Notes under the pieces: model-generated
Seen by the model: only the letters and a program-made list of their open reading frames with translations
Databases searched by the model: none
What the model was told of the DNA's origin: nothing
Shown here: in pieces, positions 1 through 8,774 of the stretch
Layout of the letters: every line of letters begins with the position of its first letter
Position numbering within the stretch: position 1 is the stretch's first letter
From: Desulfovibrio sp. JC010
GTDB lineage: Bacteria; Desulfobacterota; Desulfovibrionia; Desulfovibrionales; Desulfovibrionaceae
DNA length: 64,000 nt
Direction: 5' to 3'
Assembly (NCBI RefSeq): GCF_010470675.1
Contig: NZ_VOIQ01000018.1
Location: 1-64,000, forward strand
Program-made: the position numbers and the translations under genes

Positions 1-91
1 TTATCTTTCGAAGTAAATGGTTCTCAGGAACCAATTCTTCAATCGTAACCAACTCAACAGTGACTTGCTTTTGCTCAGGCTTTTTTAACAT
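1..91 (-). CDS. IS transposase, N-terminal 30 residues, cut by window edge
   Basis: An ATG at 89-91 on the minus strand opens a frame that is uninterrupted to base 1. The peptide begins MLKKPEQKQ and contains VELVTIEELVPENHLLRK. This matches the opening of IS1182/IS5-type DDE transposases, whose N-terminus typically reads 'V.LEELVP.DHLLRKID'. Only the N-terminal segment is visible; the catalytic DDE domain lies outside. The frame is preceded by two strong hairpins at 103-170, as often seen at IS ends. The family assignment rests on recall of that opening motif and is moderately sure. Whether the element is intact cannot be seen. Confidence 0.65.
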   Translation of the reverse strand, partial: MLKKPEQKQVTVELVTIEELVPENHLLRKI

Positions 92-102
92 GCAAACAAT
101 AT

Positions 103-133
103 AAAAAAGTCCTCACCAAAAGGCGAGGACTTT
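103..133 (-). terminator. Hairpin and T-run ahead of the transposase
   Basis: The arms 106-117 and 122-133 pair over 12 bp with one A.C mismatch around an AAAA loop. Read on the minus strand the stem is followed by six T's. It lies upstream of the transposase start, so it would stop outside transcripts from entering the transposase gene. Such insulation is common in insertion sequences. Confidence 0.55.
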
Positions 134-145
134 GTCAGCAATCTG

Positions 146-170
146 AGCTGAATTCATAATGAATTCAGCT
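146..170. repeat. Perfect palindrome at presumed IS end
   Basis: Bases 146-157 and 159-170 are exact reverse complements (12 bp arms, one central base) and contain two EcoRI-like GAATTC words. It lies between the transposase and pgpA and may belong to the IS terminus. The real IS boundary and target duplication cannot be fixed because the other end is outside the window. Confidence 0.5.
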
Positions 171-215
171 TTGTCATTTCTGGACATTTAACCGCTTTAG
201 CCCGATACTGCGCGC

Positions 216-680
216 ATGAAAAAATTCAACATCAACCTTACGCATGTGGCGACTCTCGGCCCGGTTGGGCACCTTCCCAAGGCTCCTGGGACCTGGGGTT
301 CTGCCGCTGCCCTTATTACCGCACCATTTTTATTTCTGCCCTTTCAGCTCCCGGTCAGAATACTGATTCTGGGGTTGATTTTTTACTTCGGCGCTAAAGC
401 CTGCACAGCAGCGGAAAAGCAGCTGGGCAAAAAAGATCCCGGAAGTGTCGTTATTGATGAACTGCTGGGCCAATGGCTGGTTTTCCTGCCCTTCCCGGCT
501 GTAGTGGACTGGCACCTGCTGGTCGGATTTGTCCTGTTCAGAATTTTCGATATCACCAAACCTTTCCCCATCAAGCAGTCCGAAAAGTGGTTGAAAGACG
601 GGTACGGCGTCATGATTGATGATGCCCTTGCCGGACTTTACGCCATGCTCGGTCTCTGGCTGATCCGCTATCTGACCTGA
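216..680 (+). CDS. pgpA: Phosphatidylglycerophosphatase A
   Basis: PgpA dephosphorylates phosphatidylglycerol phosphate to phosphatidylglycerol in the inner membrane. The 154-residue product has the family's usual length and its conserved blocks: KAPGTWGS near residues 22-29, IDELLGQW near 79-86 and FDITKPFPI in the middle third. Hydrophobic helices alternate with these cytoplasmic loops. No strong Shine-Dalgarno is visible before the ATG at 216. The gene stands alone, with an IS on one side and a convergent pal on the other; a shared hairpin terminator separates it from pal. Confidence 0.93.
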   Translation: MKKFNINLTHVATLGPVGHLPKAPGTWGSAAALITAPFLFLPFQLPVRILILGLIFYFGAKACTAAEKQLGKKDPGSVVIDELLGQWLVFLPFPAVVDWHLLVGFVLFRIFDITKPFPIKQSEKWLKDGYGVMIDDALAGLYAMLGLWLIRYLT

Positions 681-707
681 TCAATCTGATTTGCTCTACA
701 AAAAAAG

Positions 708-740
708 AAATCCCCGTTTTTCATTGAAAAACGGGGATTT
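708..740. terminator. Bidirectional terminator between pgpA and pal
   Basis: A perfect 14-bp stem (708-721 with 727-740) and a 5-base loop lie between the convergent genes. The stem ends are A/T-rich on both sides, so it can serve both strands. Confidence 0.85.
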
Positions 741-759
741 TGCTTGTTCTGTGCTGAAA

Positions 760-1350
760 CTAATAAGTCAAACGGAACTGATCTCTTCTGTTCTTGGCCC
801 ATGCGGTTTCGTTGTGGGCGGGATCAACAGGTTCTTCTTCGCCGAAGCTGACGATGCTCAGTCTTTCGGGGGCCACGCCAAGCAGGATGAGAAACTCATA
901 CGCTGCACGGGCACGACGCTCACCAAGAGCGAGATTGTATTCTTCAGTACCGCGCTCATCGCAGTAACCTTCGATGACCATGGTCACGTTGTCATATTTC
1001 TTCAGAATTTCGGCTTTCTGCTGCAGCAGGGGACGATACTCTTCCTTGATTTCAAAAGAATCGAAATCAAAATGGATCATATTGCCAAGCTCTACAACAG
1101 CTTCATTAAATTCTTTTTTAGCGGCAGCAACCTTGCGCTCATCTTCAAGAGCCTGTTCCTGAAGGGCTCTTTCCCTTTCCAGACGGGCCTGTTCTTCTTT
1201 ATCGAGCTGCTCCTTGTTCTGCTGCTCGGCCATTCTTTCCTCTACAGCGGGGCTGGCGGGGGAAGATTCGACCTGCTTCTTTGAACATCCGGTACCAAGT
1301 CCGGCTATCAACATGAATACTACACACAAAATTATCGCTCTAGCTCTCAT
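760..1350 (-). CDS. pal: Peptidoglycan-associated lipoprotein Pal
   Basis: Pal is an outer-membrane lipoprotein that binds peptidoglycan and TolB. I chose the ATG at 1350 because GGAGGG lies just upstream and the peptide then begins with a typical lipoprotein signal (MRARAIILCVV..) ending in the lipobox LGTGC. An upstream in-frame start at 1395 would put 15 extra residues before the signal. A charged coiled stretch (residues about 35-75) leads to the OmpA-like domain with the Pal hallmark GYCDERGTEEYN and the C-terminal NRRDQFRL. It is the last gene of tolQRAB-pal, about 190 bases downstream of tolB. Confidence 0.95.
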   Translation of the reverse strand: MRARAIILCVVFMLIAGLGTGCSKKQVESSPASPAVEERMAEQQNKEQLDKEEQARLERERALQEQALEDERKVAAAKKEFNEAVVELGNMIHFDFDSFEIKEEYRPLLQQKAEILKKYDNVTMVIEGYCDERGTEEYNLALGERRARAAYEFLILLGVAPERLSIVSFGEEEPVDPAHNETAWAKNRRDQFRLTY

Positions 1351-1539
1351 TTGCCCTCCAGAATAAGGAACTTTTAAGGTCAGGAGTTTGTCCATGCCAA
1401 TATAACACTACATTAAATTAGACTTACAATATTACGACCCTAAAGTGTTTTGTAAAAAAATCAAGTCGCGGTTGCAACAAAACTGTTAAACCGCTACTTC
1501 ACTGTGGCCCCCTTAAAAAAATCCACCCCACATTACCAA

Positions 1540-2913
1540 TTACGACTTATGTGCCTTACCCCATGCCGGGGCCTTGGCAACTCCGCTTCCTGTAGGCACC
1601 AGCATGGCCGGATCGCCATGACGGGTGGTCAGGTAAATCTTGTACTTTCCGCTTCTGCTGGAAGAAAAAGCAATGTAATAACCATCCGGCCCAAAAGCAG
1701 GCTCTTCATCATTTCCAGGCCCGAAGGTAAGCTGCCGTTCCCGTCCATTTGTCAGGTCATGCACGAAAATACGGTGCCCCATGGGAGTCTGGCGGGAGAA
1801 AGCCACAAAGCGGCCGTCCGGGCTGATGGTCGGGTTGGTGTTGTATTTTCCTTTCGTGGTTACACGGGTAACAACACCGCTCTTCATATCCAGCAGAAAA
1901 ATATGGGGATTTCCGAACCGGGCGGAGGTAAAAACCATCTTCTGCCCGGTGCTGTCAAAATCTGGCGAAACCTCAATGGCCCAGCTTTTGGCCAAGGCCT
2001 TTTTAGGCTTGTAATTCCCGTTGATCAGAAAAATATCTGAATTGCCGTTCATGGTCAGGGTGGCGGCCATGTTACCGTCCGGAAGAAAATCCGGGCCGAT
2101 CACGGTGTTTCCGGGAAAACTCTTCTGGTCAATCTTTCCGGTGGCCCGGTCCCAGACACAAAGCAGGTGCTGCCGTGATCCCAGCCGGGTAAAAACCAGC
2201 CTGTTGCCGTCCGGCGACCAGTTGGGACTCAGGTTAATACCGCCAAGGGAACTGATCTGCCTGAGATTTCGACCCTGCGGGCTGACCGTATAAATTTCCT
2301 TGGTCTTGCCTATCTTACGCACAAAAGCGATGGAAGACTCAAAAAATCCGTCCCGTCCGGTCAAAATACGCATCAGGTGAGAGCTGAAGCGGTCCGCAAT
2401 ACGGGGCAGCATCTCTTCGGTGACCATGGAATATTTCTTACCGAGAATGGTCCGCCCGTTAAAAGTACCGATACAGCGGACAAGCAGGTTCTTCTCCCCG
2501 TTAGGGCGTATTTCCCAACCCGTAGTCAACGCGAGGTCAACCTTGGACAGGCGCAACGGTTTGATATCGATATCACCGGGGCGCACACCGCGTGACGGAT
2601 CACCGCCCAGAATATCGGTAAGAGGGACGATGTTCAGAAACGGAAGGTAGCCGAGATCCTTGGCAAGATCCTTACTGAAAGTCCCGGCCTCAGCAGGCAG
2701 GGGCAGATCCTTATCCTTGGAACCTTCGTACTTTCCGGCAGGCACGGTTTTCGGCGGCAGCAGGATGATATTCACCTTGCGCTGGCCGGGACCGTAAATA
2801 TCCACAGTCAGGGTATCCGCCGCAAAAACATTGGCAGCAGCCAGTACCAGCAGCAACATTGCCGCCAGCATCGCGTAAGCGGATTTCATTATCTTCAACT
2901 TAATTTTTCTCAT
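1540..2913 (-). CDS. tolB: Tol-Pal translocation protein TolB
   Basis: TolB is the periplasmic beta-propeller that links the TolQRA motor to Pal during outer-membrane constriction at division. The 457-residue product has an N-terminal signal peptide ending near VFA-AD (about residue 31), then the TolB N-terminal alpha/beta domain. A C-terminal propeller follows, with repeated blades of the form 'LSPNWSPDGNRLVF', 'VSPDFDSTGQKMVFTS' and 'ISPDGRFVAFSR'. The start at 2913 has GGCAGG upstream; a second Met at residue 9 is possible. It follows tolA by 15 bases, in the standard order. Confidence 0.95.
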   Translation of the reverse strand: MRKIKLKIMKSAYAMLAAMLLLVLAAANVFAADTLTVDIYGPGQRKVNIILLPPKTVPAGKYEGSKDKDLPLPAEAGTFSKDLAKDLGYLPFLNIVPLTDILGGDPSRGVRPGDIDIKPLRLSKVDLALTTGWEIRPNGEKNLLVRCIGTFNGRTILGKKYSMVTEEMLPRIADRFSSHLMRILTGRDGFFESSIAFVRKIGKTKEIYTVSPQGRNLRQISSLGGINLSPNWSPDGNRLVFTRLGSRQHLLCVWDRATGKIDQKSFPGNTVIGPDFLPDGNMAATLTMNGNSDIFLINGNYKPKKALAKSWAIEVSPDFDSTGQKMVFTSARFGNPHIFLLDMKSGVVTRVTTKGKYNTNPTISPDGRFVAFSRQTPMGHRIFVHDLTNGRERQLTFGPGNDEEPAFGPDGYYIAFSSSRSGKYKIYLTTRHGDPAMLVPTGSGVAKAPAWGKAHKS

Positions 2914-2928
2914 AAATTTAAACCTGCC

Positions 2929-3885
2929 CTACTGATCAAGATCATGCAGGTTGAAGTTTACAACGAGAGTCCTGATGGATGTTCCCGGAGGTTCGGGAAG
3001 CACTTCGGTATCACGCAGCGCGGTCATTACCGAATCATCAAAATCAACATTGCCCGATGAATCCAGCAGTTTGATATCGCTGATTTCACCGTTGGATTTC
3101 AACTGGATCTGCACCCGGGCCATGAGGTTCTGCTTCTGACCGAAGACCGGGTAACGCCAGTTTTTACGCACCGCTTCCTTCACAATGGAAGCATAAACCT
3201 GAACCAGCCCGGAAGCTCCGGCAGTGCCGTCAGCGGAACCGGTTACAGCTGTGGCCTTTGCACTCTTGCTGAGTGAGGCCAGATCGCTGGCAACAGCCTG
3301 TCGCTCAGCTTTTTCCTGTTTCTCCACCATTTTGGTGAGAGCAGCAAGGTCAGCGGCAAGGGCATCTTCCGCTGAAACTTCAGGTTTCTTTTCTACTTTT
3401 TTCTCAACTTTTTTGGGTGGTGTTTTCTTGGCCACCTTTTTGGTTTCAGGCTTCTTGGGCTCGGCCGTTTTAGGAGGAGCTTTCTTTTCAACCTTTTTAA
3501 CAGGCTTCTTCTTAGCCGTGGTCTTTACTTTTTTGGGTGAAATTTTCTTGGTGTCCGGCTTGGGCTTAGGCTTGGCTTTGGGCTTGGGAGCAGGCTTCGG
3601 GGCCGGAGCTTTAGTGGATTCGGGTTTGACTTTAGGGGCAGCTTTGGGTTTGGCCGCAGGAATGGCTACAGCATTGGGCTTGGAGAGCTTGGAAGCAGCT
3701 TTCGGAGCAGGGGCTTTTTTTACAGCGGGCGCAGCAGGCAGAGGGGCAAGGCTGACCAGATCAACCTTGTACACAGGCATATCAAGGGAAATCTTCACCG
3801 GAGGTGAGACTGTCCATGTCAGAGCCAAAAGTATCAGACCCGCATGAAGCAGTAAAGATATGAAAAGGCCGATGATTTTCATCAA
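2929..3885 (-). CDS. tolA: TolA/TonB-family energy-transducing protein
   Basis: This spans the periplasm between the TolQR motor and outer-membrane partners. One N-terminal membrane helix (residues about 4-25) is followed by a long Lys/Pro/Ala-rich segment (residues about 50-170) with many PKPKPK- and KKVEKK-type repeats. A short Ala/Glu helical stretch and a C-terminal TonB/TolA domain follow (residues about 228-318, containing NWRYPVFGQKQNLMARVQI and DDSVMTALRDTEVLPEPP). The Lys/Pro spacer is more TonB-like than the Ala-rich helix of enteric TolA. Position between tolR and tolB makes TolA the right role. Confidence 0.9.
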   Translation of the reverse strand: MMKIIGLFISLLLHAGLILLALTWTVSPPVKISLDMPVYKVDLVSLAPLPAAPAVKKAPAPKAASKLSKPNAVAIPAAKPKAAPKVKPESTKAPAPKPAPKPKAKPKPKPDTKKISPKKVKTTAKKKPVKKVEKKAPPKTAEPKKPETKKVAKKTPPKKVEKKVEKKPEVSAEDALAADLAALTKMVEKQEKAERQAVASDLASLSKSAKATAVTGSADGTAGASGLVQVYASIVKEAVRKNWRYPVFGQKQNLMARVQIQLKSNGEISDIKLLDSSGNVDFDDSVMTALRDTEVLPEPPGTSIRTLVVNFNLHDLDQ

Positions 3886-3905
3886 TAAATTCGCCTGTCC
3901 CTAAA

Positions 3906-4322
<417 letters not shown>

Positions 4323-4325
4323 GGT

Positions 4326-5045
4326 CTACTCCTCTGCTACGGAGCTTTTGCCGGAAGGCTCAACCCATGAAACTTCGCGTTCCACACGGTTGAGGAAAGT
4401 ACCTGCAAAGTTGACCAGTTCGGTCTCGATTCCGTTCAGCACGCCAAGGAAAAAGTTGTAGAAAATGGTTGCCGGAATCGCTACACCGAGGCCAATGGCA
4501 GTGGCAACCAACGCTTCGGAAATACCGGGTGCAACAGCAGCCAAAGCGGCGGACTTTGCAGAACCGATGGCGTGGAAAGAATTCATGATCCCCCAGACAG
4601 TACCGAACAGCCCGATAAACGGGGCACCGTTGGCGCAGGTTGCCAGAAAAGAAAGGGAGGTGGTCAGCTTTTTCATTTCAGAGCTGACTTTACGGCGCAG
4701 GATACGGCGCAGGGTATCTTTGATCAGCCTGCGCTTATGGCTGGCACTGACCGCAGATTTCTCCAACACACGGTATTCCTTCACCGCCGCGGTTCCGATA
4801 CGGTTCAGGGGAGAAGCTTCGGTTTTGCTGATCTCAGTCAGGCCGGAAGAAAGAGAATCAGCCTCTTCCATGATCTCATTGCCTTTGAGGATAAGAGTCC
4901 GTGCCCGGCCGAGGGAAATCAGTTTCCAGAAAATGATTGTCCAGCTCCAGAGAGACATGGCAGCCAGCAGGCCAAGCACACATTTGACCACAATGGTGGC
5001 CTGATCGAGCATCGCAAAAATTCCGCCCTGAGGTAAGAAATCCAT
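4326..5045 (-). CDS. tolQ: Proton channel protein TolQ (MotA/ExbB family)
   Basis: TolQ forms the multimeric channel around TolR. I place the start at the ATG at 5045 (MDFLPQGGIF..) because AAGGTG lies about 9 bases upstream. The GTG at 5057 overlaps that Shine-Dalgarno. The protein has an N-terminal helix (residues about 15-40), a cytoplasmic domain, and the MotA/ExbB core with APFIGLFGTVWGIMNSF and the helix EALVATAIGLGVAIPATIFYN. It is first in the tol operon; the sirtuin gene lies about 30 bases upstream on the same strand, so the operon could start earlier. Confidence 0.94.
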   Translation of the reverse strand: MDFLPQGGIFAMLDQATIVVKCVLGLLAAMSLWSWTIIFWKLISLGRARTLILKGNEIMEEADSLSSGLTEISKTEASPLNRIGTAAVKEYRVLEKSAVSASHKRRLIKDTLRRILRRKVSSEMKKLTTSLSFLATCANGAPFIGLFGTVWGIMNSFHAIGSAKSAALAAVAPGISEALVATAIGLGVAIPATIFYNFFLGVLNGIETELVNFAGTFLNRVEREVSWVEPSGKSSVAEE

Positions 5046-5073
5046 AATGCACCGCACCTTTTAAATAATTATT

Positions 5074-5820
5074 TCAGCTCAAGTTCTGCACAATGGCAGG
5101 CAGAACATCTTCCGCCGCGCCCTGAATAAACACATCACTGAATGATGTGTAGGCGGACGGAGCCTTGTTTATCTCAATAATTTTTCCCCCGGCACCCTGA
5201 ATCCTCGGCGGGATCAGACTGGCGGGCACAACGCCCCCGGAGGTTCCGGCCACAATGACCAGATCGGACTGGTCCGCAAGCTCAAACGCCGAAGCGTAAG
5301 CTTCAGACGGAATCTGCTCGCCGAAAAAGACCAGGTCGGGCCTGACGACCCCGGAACATTCAGGACAGCGCACCGGGAGTTCCGTCCCCGGCTTTATCTT
5401 CTCCGCCGCATAGGGGGAAAAGCATTCCATGCAGTAAAATTCACTGCAATTGCCATGAAATTCAATTACATTCCGCGATCCGGACCGCTGGTGCAACCCG
5501 TCGATATTCTGGGTGATCACACCGTGTATGTAGCCGTCTTTCTCCAGCTGCGCCAAACCCTTATGACCTGCATTAGGTTCGGCACTTTTAAGCATGGAGT
5601 CAGCTTCCAGTAGAAACTTCCAGACCGTAACCGGATCACTCTGCAAGGCCCGGATGGAAGCGACCTTCTCCGGATCATGCTTGGACCACAGCCCGCCCGG
5701 ACTGCGGAAATCCGGTATACCGCTGGCAACGGACATCCCGGCCCCGGTCAAAGCAACGGCGCAACGCGCTCTGCTGATCAGCTGCGCTGCTTCTTTTATT
5801 CCGGCACTGAGTTTATCCAT
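5074..5820 (-). CDS. cobB: NAD-dependent protein deacylase, Sir2 family
   Basis: Sirtuins remove acyl groups from lysines using NAD+. Visible motifs are the NAD-binding GAGMSVASGIPDFRSP (residues about 26-41), TQNIDGLH with its catalytic neighbour HG (EFHGNC), and two CxxC zinc knuckles (CMEC and CPEC). VRPDLVFFGE and the GTSGG loop are also present. At 248 residues it is a normal class III/U bacterial sirtuin. The substrate-specificity Tyr/Arg pair of desuccinylases is not obvious, so a deacetylase is the safer reading. It lies between the PHP gene (14 bases upstream) and tolQ. Confidence 0.92.
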   Translation of the reverse strand: MDKLSAGIKEAAQLISRARCAVALTGAGMSVASGIPDFRSPGGLWSKHDPEKVASIRALQSDPVTVWKFLLEADSMLKSAEPNAGHKGLAQLEKDGYIHGVITQNIDGLHQRSGSRNVIEFHGNCSEFYCMECFSPYAAEKIKPGTELPVRCPECSGVVRPDLVFFGEQIPSEAYASAFELADQSDLVIVAGTSGGVVPASLIPPRIQGAGGKIIEINKAPSAYTSFSDVFIQGAAEDVLPAIVQNLS

Positions 5821-5834
5821 CGGCGACCTTTAAT

Positions 5835-6488
5835 CTACCGCTTCATGATTTTCTGAACCAGTTCGCGGGAGTTTTCCTCAGCCTGTGCGTATTCTTCAAG
5901 AGCAAGCCCGGCACCAAGAGCAACCTTGCGGCGCATATCCAGCCCCACCAGATCACCGGGCGCGTGGGCATCGTTATTGATAACCAGCTTGGCCCCGTGC
6001 TTGCGGGCCAGCGCGGCCACATGACCGTTGGTCAGACTGTGCCCCTTGCGGGTGGTAATCTCCAGACAGACCCCGTACTCGGCGGCCAGCTTCACTTCCA
6101 CATCGGTAATCATGCCCGGATGGGCCAGCACGTCCACTTTAGCCTCGATAGCGGCGAGGTTGGTGCCTTCCGCCACAGGCTCCACAACGGTTTCACCGTG
6201 GCAGACCACAATCTGTGCTCCGGCTTTACGGGCGTACTCGGTCATTTCCCCGATGAGTCCCGGAGGAACGTGGGTCAGCTCCACTCCGGCGAAGACGTCA
6301 ATATCAAAATAATGGCCATGGTTCTTTGCAAATCTGCGAACATTTTCAAGAATTATATCAATGTTGCTGGAATCGGCATGGTCGGTCATGGCCAGAGCAC
6401 GGTAGCCCGCCACTTTGGCCCGCCTTGCCAGTTCCGCAGGAATAAGTTCGCCGTCGCTGAAAACTGTGTGGGTATGGAAATCAATCAT
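5835..6488 (-). CDS. PHP-domain phosphoesterase, histidinol-phosphatase-like
   Basis: The protein is a metal-dependent phosphoesterase of the PHP superfamily. It opens with the metal motif DFHTHTVFSDGE (residues 3-14), followed by MTDHAD, GVELTH and VCHGE, then VLAHPGMI and the C-terminal INNDAHAPGD. All four PHP motifs are intact at 217 residues. This short stand-alone form resembles PHP proteins annotated as histidinol phosphatase-like or DNA-PolX-type PHP; the substrate cannot be read. It sits 9 bases after the bifunctional-nuclease gene in the miaB-led run. Confidence 0.85.
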   Translation of the reverse strand: MIDFHTHTVFSDGELIPAELARRAKVAGYRALAMTDHADSSNIDIILENVRRFAKNHGHYFDIDVFAGVELTHVPPGLIGEMTEYARKAGAQIVVCHGETVVEPVAEGTNLAAIEAKVDVLAHPGMITDVEVKLAAEYGVCLEITTRKGHSLTNGHVAALARKHGAKLVINNDAHAPGDLVGLDMRRKVALGAGLALEEYAQAEENSRELVQKIMKR

Positions 6489-6497
6489 CGGATTACT

Positions 6498-6977
6498 CTA
6501 CATTTTATATTTAAAGTCATCAGGGGAAAGCCCTTCAAGCTCGTCATCCCAGCCGGACTTCTCTTCTACTTTTTCTTCAATATCCTTGGTGCCGGCAACG
6601 TCGAGCACTTTCTGAGAGACCCGCACCGGACAGTCCGCACGCACGGCAAGGGCAACGGCATCGGAAGGACGGGAATCAATAGCCACCAGATCACCATCCT
6701 TACGGACCATGATCTCGGCATAAAAAGTGCCCTTATCAATATCAACGATATCTACGGACACAACTTCCCCGTCAAAAGTGGCAATGGTGGACAAAAGCAG
6801 GTCATGGGTCATGGGCCGGGGAAATGAAACTTCATTAAGCACCATGGAAATCGCCATAGCCTCCATGGCCCCGATCCAGATAGGCAGCATTATGCCCAAA
6901 TCATCACTTTTCAAGACCAGAACCGGGGTCTCGGTATCACTTTCCACCGCCAGACCGTAAACCTGCATTTCTACCAT
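6498..6977 (-). CDS. Bifunctional nuclease family protein (DUF151)
   Basis: The 159-residue product matches the BFN/DUF151 family, described with RNase and DNase activity in plants and found widely in bacteria. It has the family's opening (MVEMQVYGLAVES..PVLVLK), the block LPIWIGAMEAMAISM, and the centre RPMTHDLL..DGEVVSVDI. The conserved SRPSDAVALAVRADCPV follows at residues about 101-117. A short acidic tail follows. Its start overlaps the end of miaB by 7 bases, pointing to translational coupling. The cellular role is unknown. Confidence 0.88.
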   Translation of the reverse strand: MVEMQVYGLAVESDTETPVLVLKSDDLGIMLPIWIGAMEAMAISMVLNEVSFPRPMTHDLLLSTIATFDGEVVSVDIVDIDKGTFYAEIMVRKDGDLVAIDSRPSDAVALAVRADCPVRVSQKVLDVAGTKDIEEKVEEKSGWDDELEGLSPDDFKYKM

Positions 6978-8347
6978 GGTTCGCCTACCTTCGCTCCCAC
7001 AAGGGAATGATTCTTGGCTTCGGTGATCTTCACCTTGACCAGTTTGCCTCCGAGCTTCTGCTCTTCACCATAACCCGCAAAGTGAACATTGACCACCCGC
7101 CCGCCGGGATCTTTGCCCCGCCATGACATTCCGCCGGCTTCCTGCCGTTTACTGGGACGCTCCAGCAGAACCACGGTATCGCGACCGACTAAAGCTTCTA
7201 GACTTTCTCTAGTAATACGGTTTTGCCTTTCCTGCAAGCGGGCAAGTCTGGCCTGCGCAACATCTTCGGGAACTTTGGGCTTCATCTTAACTGCCGCAAC
7301 GCCCGGACGGTCTGAATATTTAAAGGAAAAACTGCTTTCATAACGCACCCGTTCCAGCATATCCATGGTCTGCTCAAAATCTTCGTCAGTCTCACCGGGG
7401 AAGCCCACAATCAGGTCCGTGGTCAAAGAAATATCAGGGCAGGCTTCTTTCAGCCCGGCAACTATTCCCAGATAACGTTCACTATCATATTTGCGGCCCA
7501 TCTTCTTGAGCATGTTATCCGATCCGGACTGCACCGGCAGATGCAGGCTGGGGCAGAGGTTAGGCAATTCACCGAAAGCCTTGATCACTTCCGGCGCAAT
7601 ATCTTTGGGATGGGAGGTGGTAAAGCGGATGCGCTCCAGCCCTTCAATGGCGGAAATCTTGTAGAGCAACTCCGCGAAGGTGATGTCCTCACCCTTTTTA
7701 TCCATGCCGAAACTGTTCACATTCTGACCCAGCAGACAGATTTCGCGGATACCGGATTTAACCAGATGTTCACATTCCTTAATCACAGCTTCCGAAGAGC
7801 GGGATTTCTGGCGGCCACGGGTATAAGGAACGATGCAGTAAGCGCAGAAGTTATCGCAGCCCTGCATGATATTCACAAAAGCCTGACCGGGAATGGTCCC
7901 GATGCCCGGAGGAATCAAATCCGCATTAGGCTGCACTTCGCCGCCCTCGCGTTCCGGGTAATCCCCCAGAAAATCGGTCAGCACCAGCCGCTTTTCATGA
8001 TCAGCAGCCAGCTCAACCAAAGCGTCCGGGACCTGCGCAATACCGTCACTGCCGAAAACAAGACGCACGTGGGGGAATTTCTCCAGAAAGCCGTCCCCGA
8101 TCTGCTGCGCAACACAACCGCCCACAGCCGCAAAGCTGCCCGGCTTCTTGCACAAGGGTGCCAAGCGGCCCAGCACGCTGTAGACCTTCTGTTCCGGTTT
8201 TTCACGCACGGAACAGGTGTTAAGAATAAATATATCTGCTTCAGATTCTTTGACAGCTGTCCAGCCACGGCTCTCCATGGCCCGGATCAGCCAGTCTGAA
8301 TCGTGAACGTTCATCTGACATCCGAATGTTAGTACTGTAAATTTCAT
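6971..8347 (-). CDS. miaB: tRNA-2-methylthio-N6-dimethylallyladenosine synthase MiaB
   Basis: MiaB is a radical-SAM methylthiotransferase that modifies A37 of tRNAs reading UNN codons. The N-terminal UPF0004 domain has the three auxiliary-cluster cysteines (TFGCQMN, LNTCSVRE, GGCVAQ). The radical-SAM core has CDNFCAYCIVPYTRG (CxxxCxxC). A C-terminal TRAM domain follows. Length (458) is typical. It heads the minus-strand run to DUF151, PHP, sirtuin and perhaps tol. The block just upstream is the Rhs locus, separated by a G/C-rich terminator. Confidence 0.95.
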   Translation of the reverse strand: MKFTVLTFGCQMNVHDSDWLIRAMESRGWTAVKESEADIFILNTCSVREKPEQKVYSVLGRLAPLCKKPGSFAAVGGCVAQQIGDGFLEKFPHVRLVFGSDGIAQVPDALVELAADHEKRLVLTDFLGDYPEREGGEVQPNADLIPPGIGTIPGQAFVNIMQGCDNFCAYCIVPYTRGRQKSRSSEAVIKECEHLVKSGIREICLLGQNVNSFGMDKKGEDITFAELLYKISAIEGLERIRFTTSHPKDIAPEVIKAFGELPNLCPSLHLPVQSGSDNMLKKMGRKYDSERYLGIVAGLKEACPDISLTTDLIVGFPGETDEDFEQTMDMLERVRYESSFSFKYSDRPGVAAVKMKPKVPEDVAQARLARLQERQNRITRESLEALVGRDTVVLLERPSKRQEAGGMSWRGKDPGGRVVNVHFAGYGEEQKLGGKLVKVKITEAKNHSLVGAKVGEPW

Positions 8348-8421
8348 ACCCGGCTCATACGCTATATATATATGATGGTAAAGGATGATGGGGGGGGCTT
8401 GAAGCGAGGTGGGGTGAGGGG

Positions 8422-8455
8422 AAAAATTAGCCCCCGGACCGGGGGCCGGGGGCTT
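8422..8455 (-). terminator. Terminator of displaced Rhs cassette (3' cassette repeat)
   Basis: A G/C-rich hairpin (8429-8437 with 8446-8454) is followed on the minus strand by A/T sequence AATTTTT. The 34 bases differ at only two positions from 9388-9421, which ends the other immunity gene. The two copies thus form a downstream homology arm shared by both cassettes. Confidence 0.75.
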
Positions 8456-8458
8456 TAA

Positions 8459-8773
8459 TTATTTGATGATCTCTACGCTATCTAAAGGGATCCCCTTCAT
8501 GCAATGCCTACAATAAAATTTAGGTTCAGACGCAAGATAGTAAAAAGCAGGAGAAAGAAACAACAACTCAGTATAGTAATTAACATTATCTCCAGTAATA
8601 AGGTCATAAACAAAAAAAGACATTCGCCCTAATAACCATGACAACCCCAATTCTCTATAAGAAAATGTTTTTAATTCATTATTACATTCTAGACATTTTA
8701 ATTTTGTCCTAAAGAAAATGTAATAAAAAACAAAAACGCCACATACAATCAATAACAATTCATTATGAGTCAT
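8459..8773 (-). CDS. Putative immunity protein of displaced Rhs cassette (membrane, two CxxC)
   Basis: No family is recognised. The 104-residue product has an N-terminal membrane helix (residues about 5-21), a CLEC knuckle at 27-30, a central hydrophobic part (about 50-82) and a second knuckle CRHC at 88-91. The gene begins one base after the stop of the displaced tip, as expected for a cognate immunity gene. Its layout mirrors the protein at 9432-9734 (knuckles at 30-33 and 90-93), suggesting a shared origin despite low sequence likeness. It is AT-rich compared with core genes. Function is inferred from position only. Confidence 0.6.
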   Translation of the reverse strand: MTHNELLLIVCGVFVFYYIFFRTKLKCLECNNELKTFSYRELGLSWLLGRMSFFVYDLITGDNVNYYTELLFLSPAFYYLASEPKFYCRHCMKGIPLDSVEIIK

Positions 8774-8774
8774 C

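Noticed and set aside
691-1284. Long plus-strand frame opposite pal
   Set aside because: It is the complement of the well-supported pal gene and has no family-like motif.
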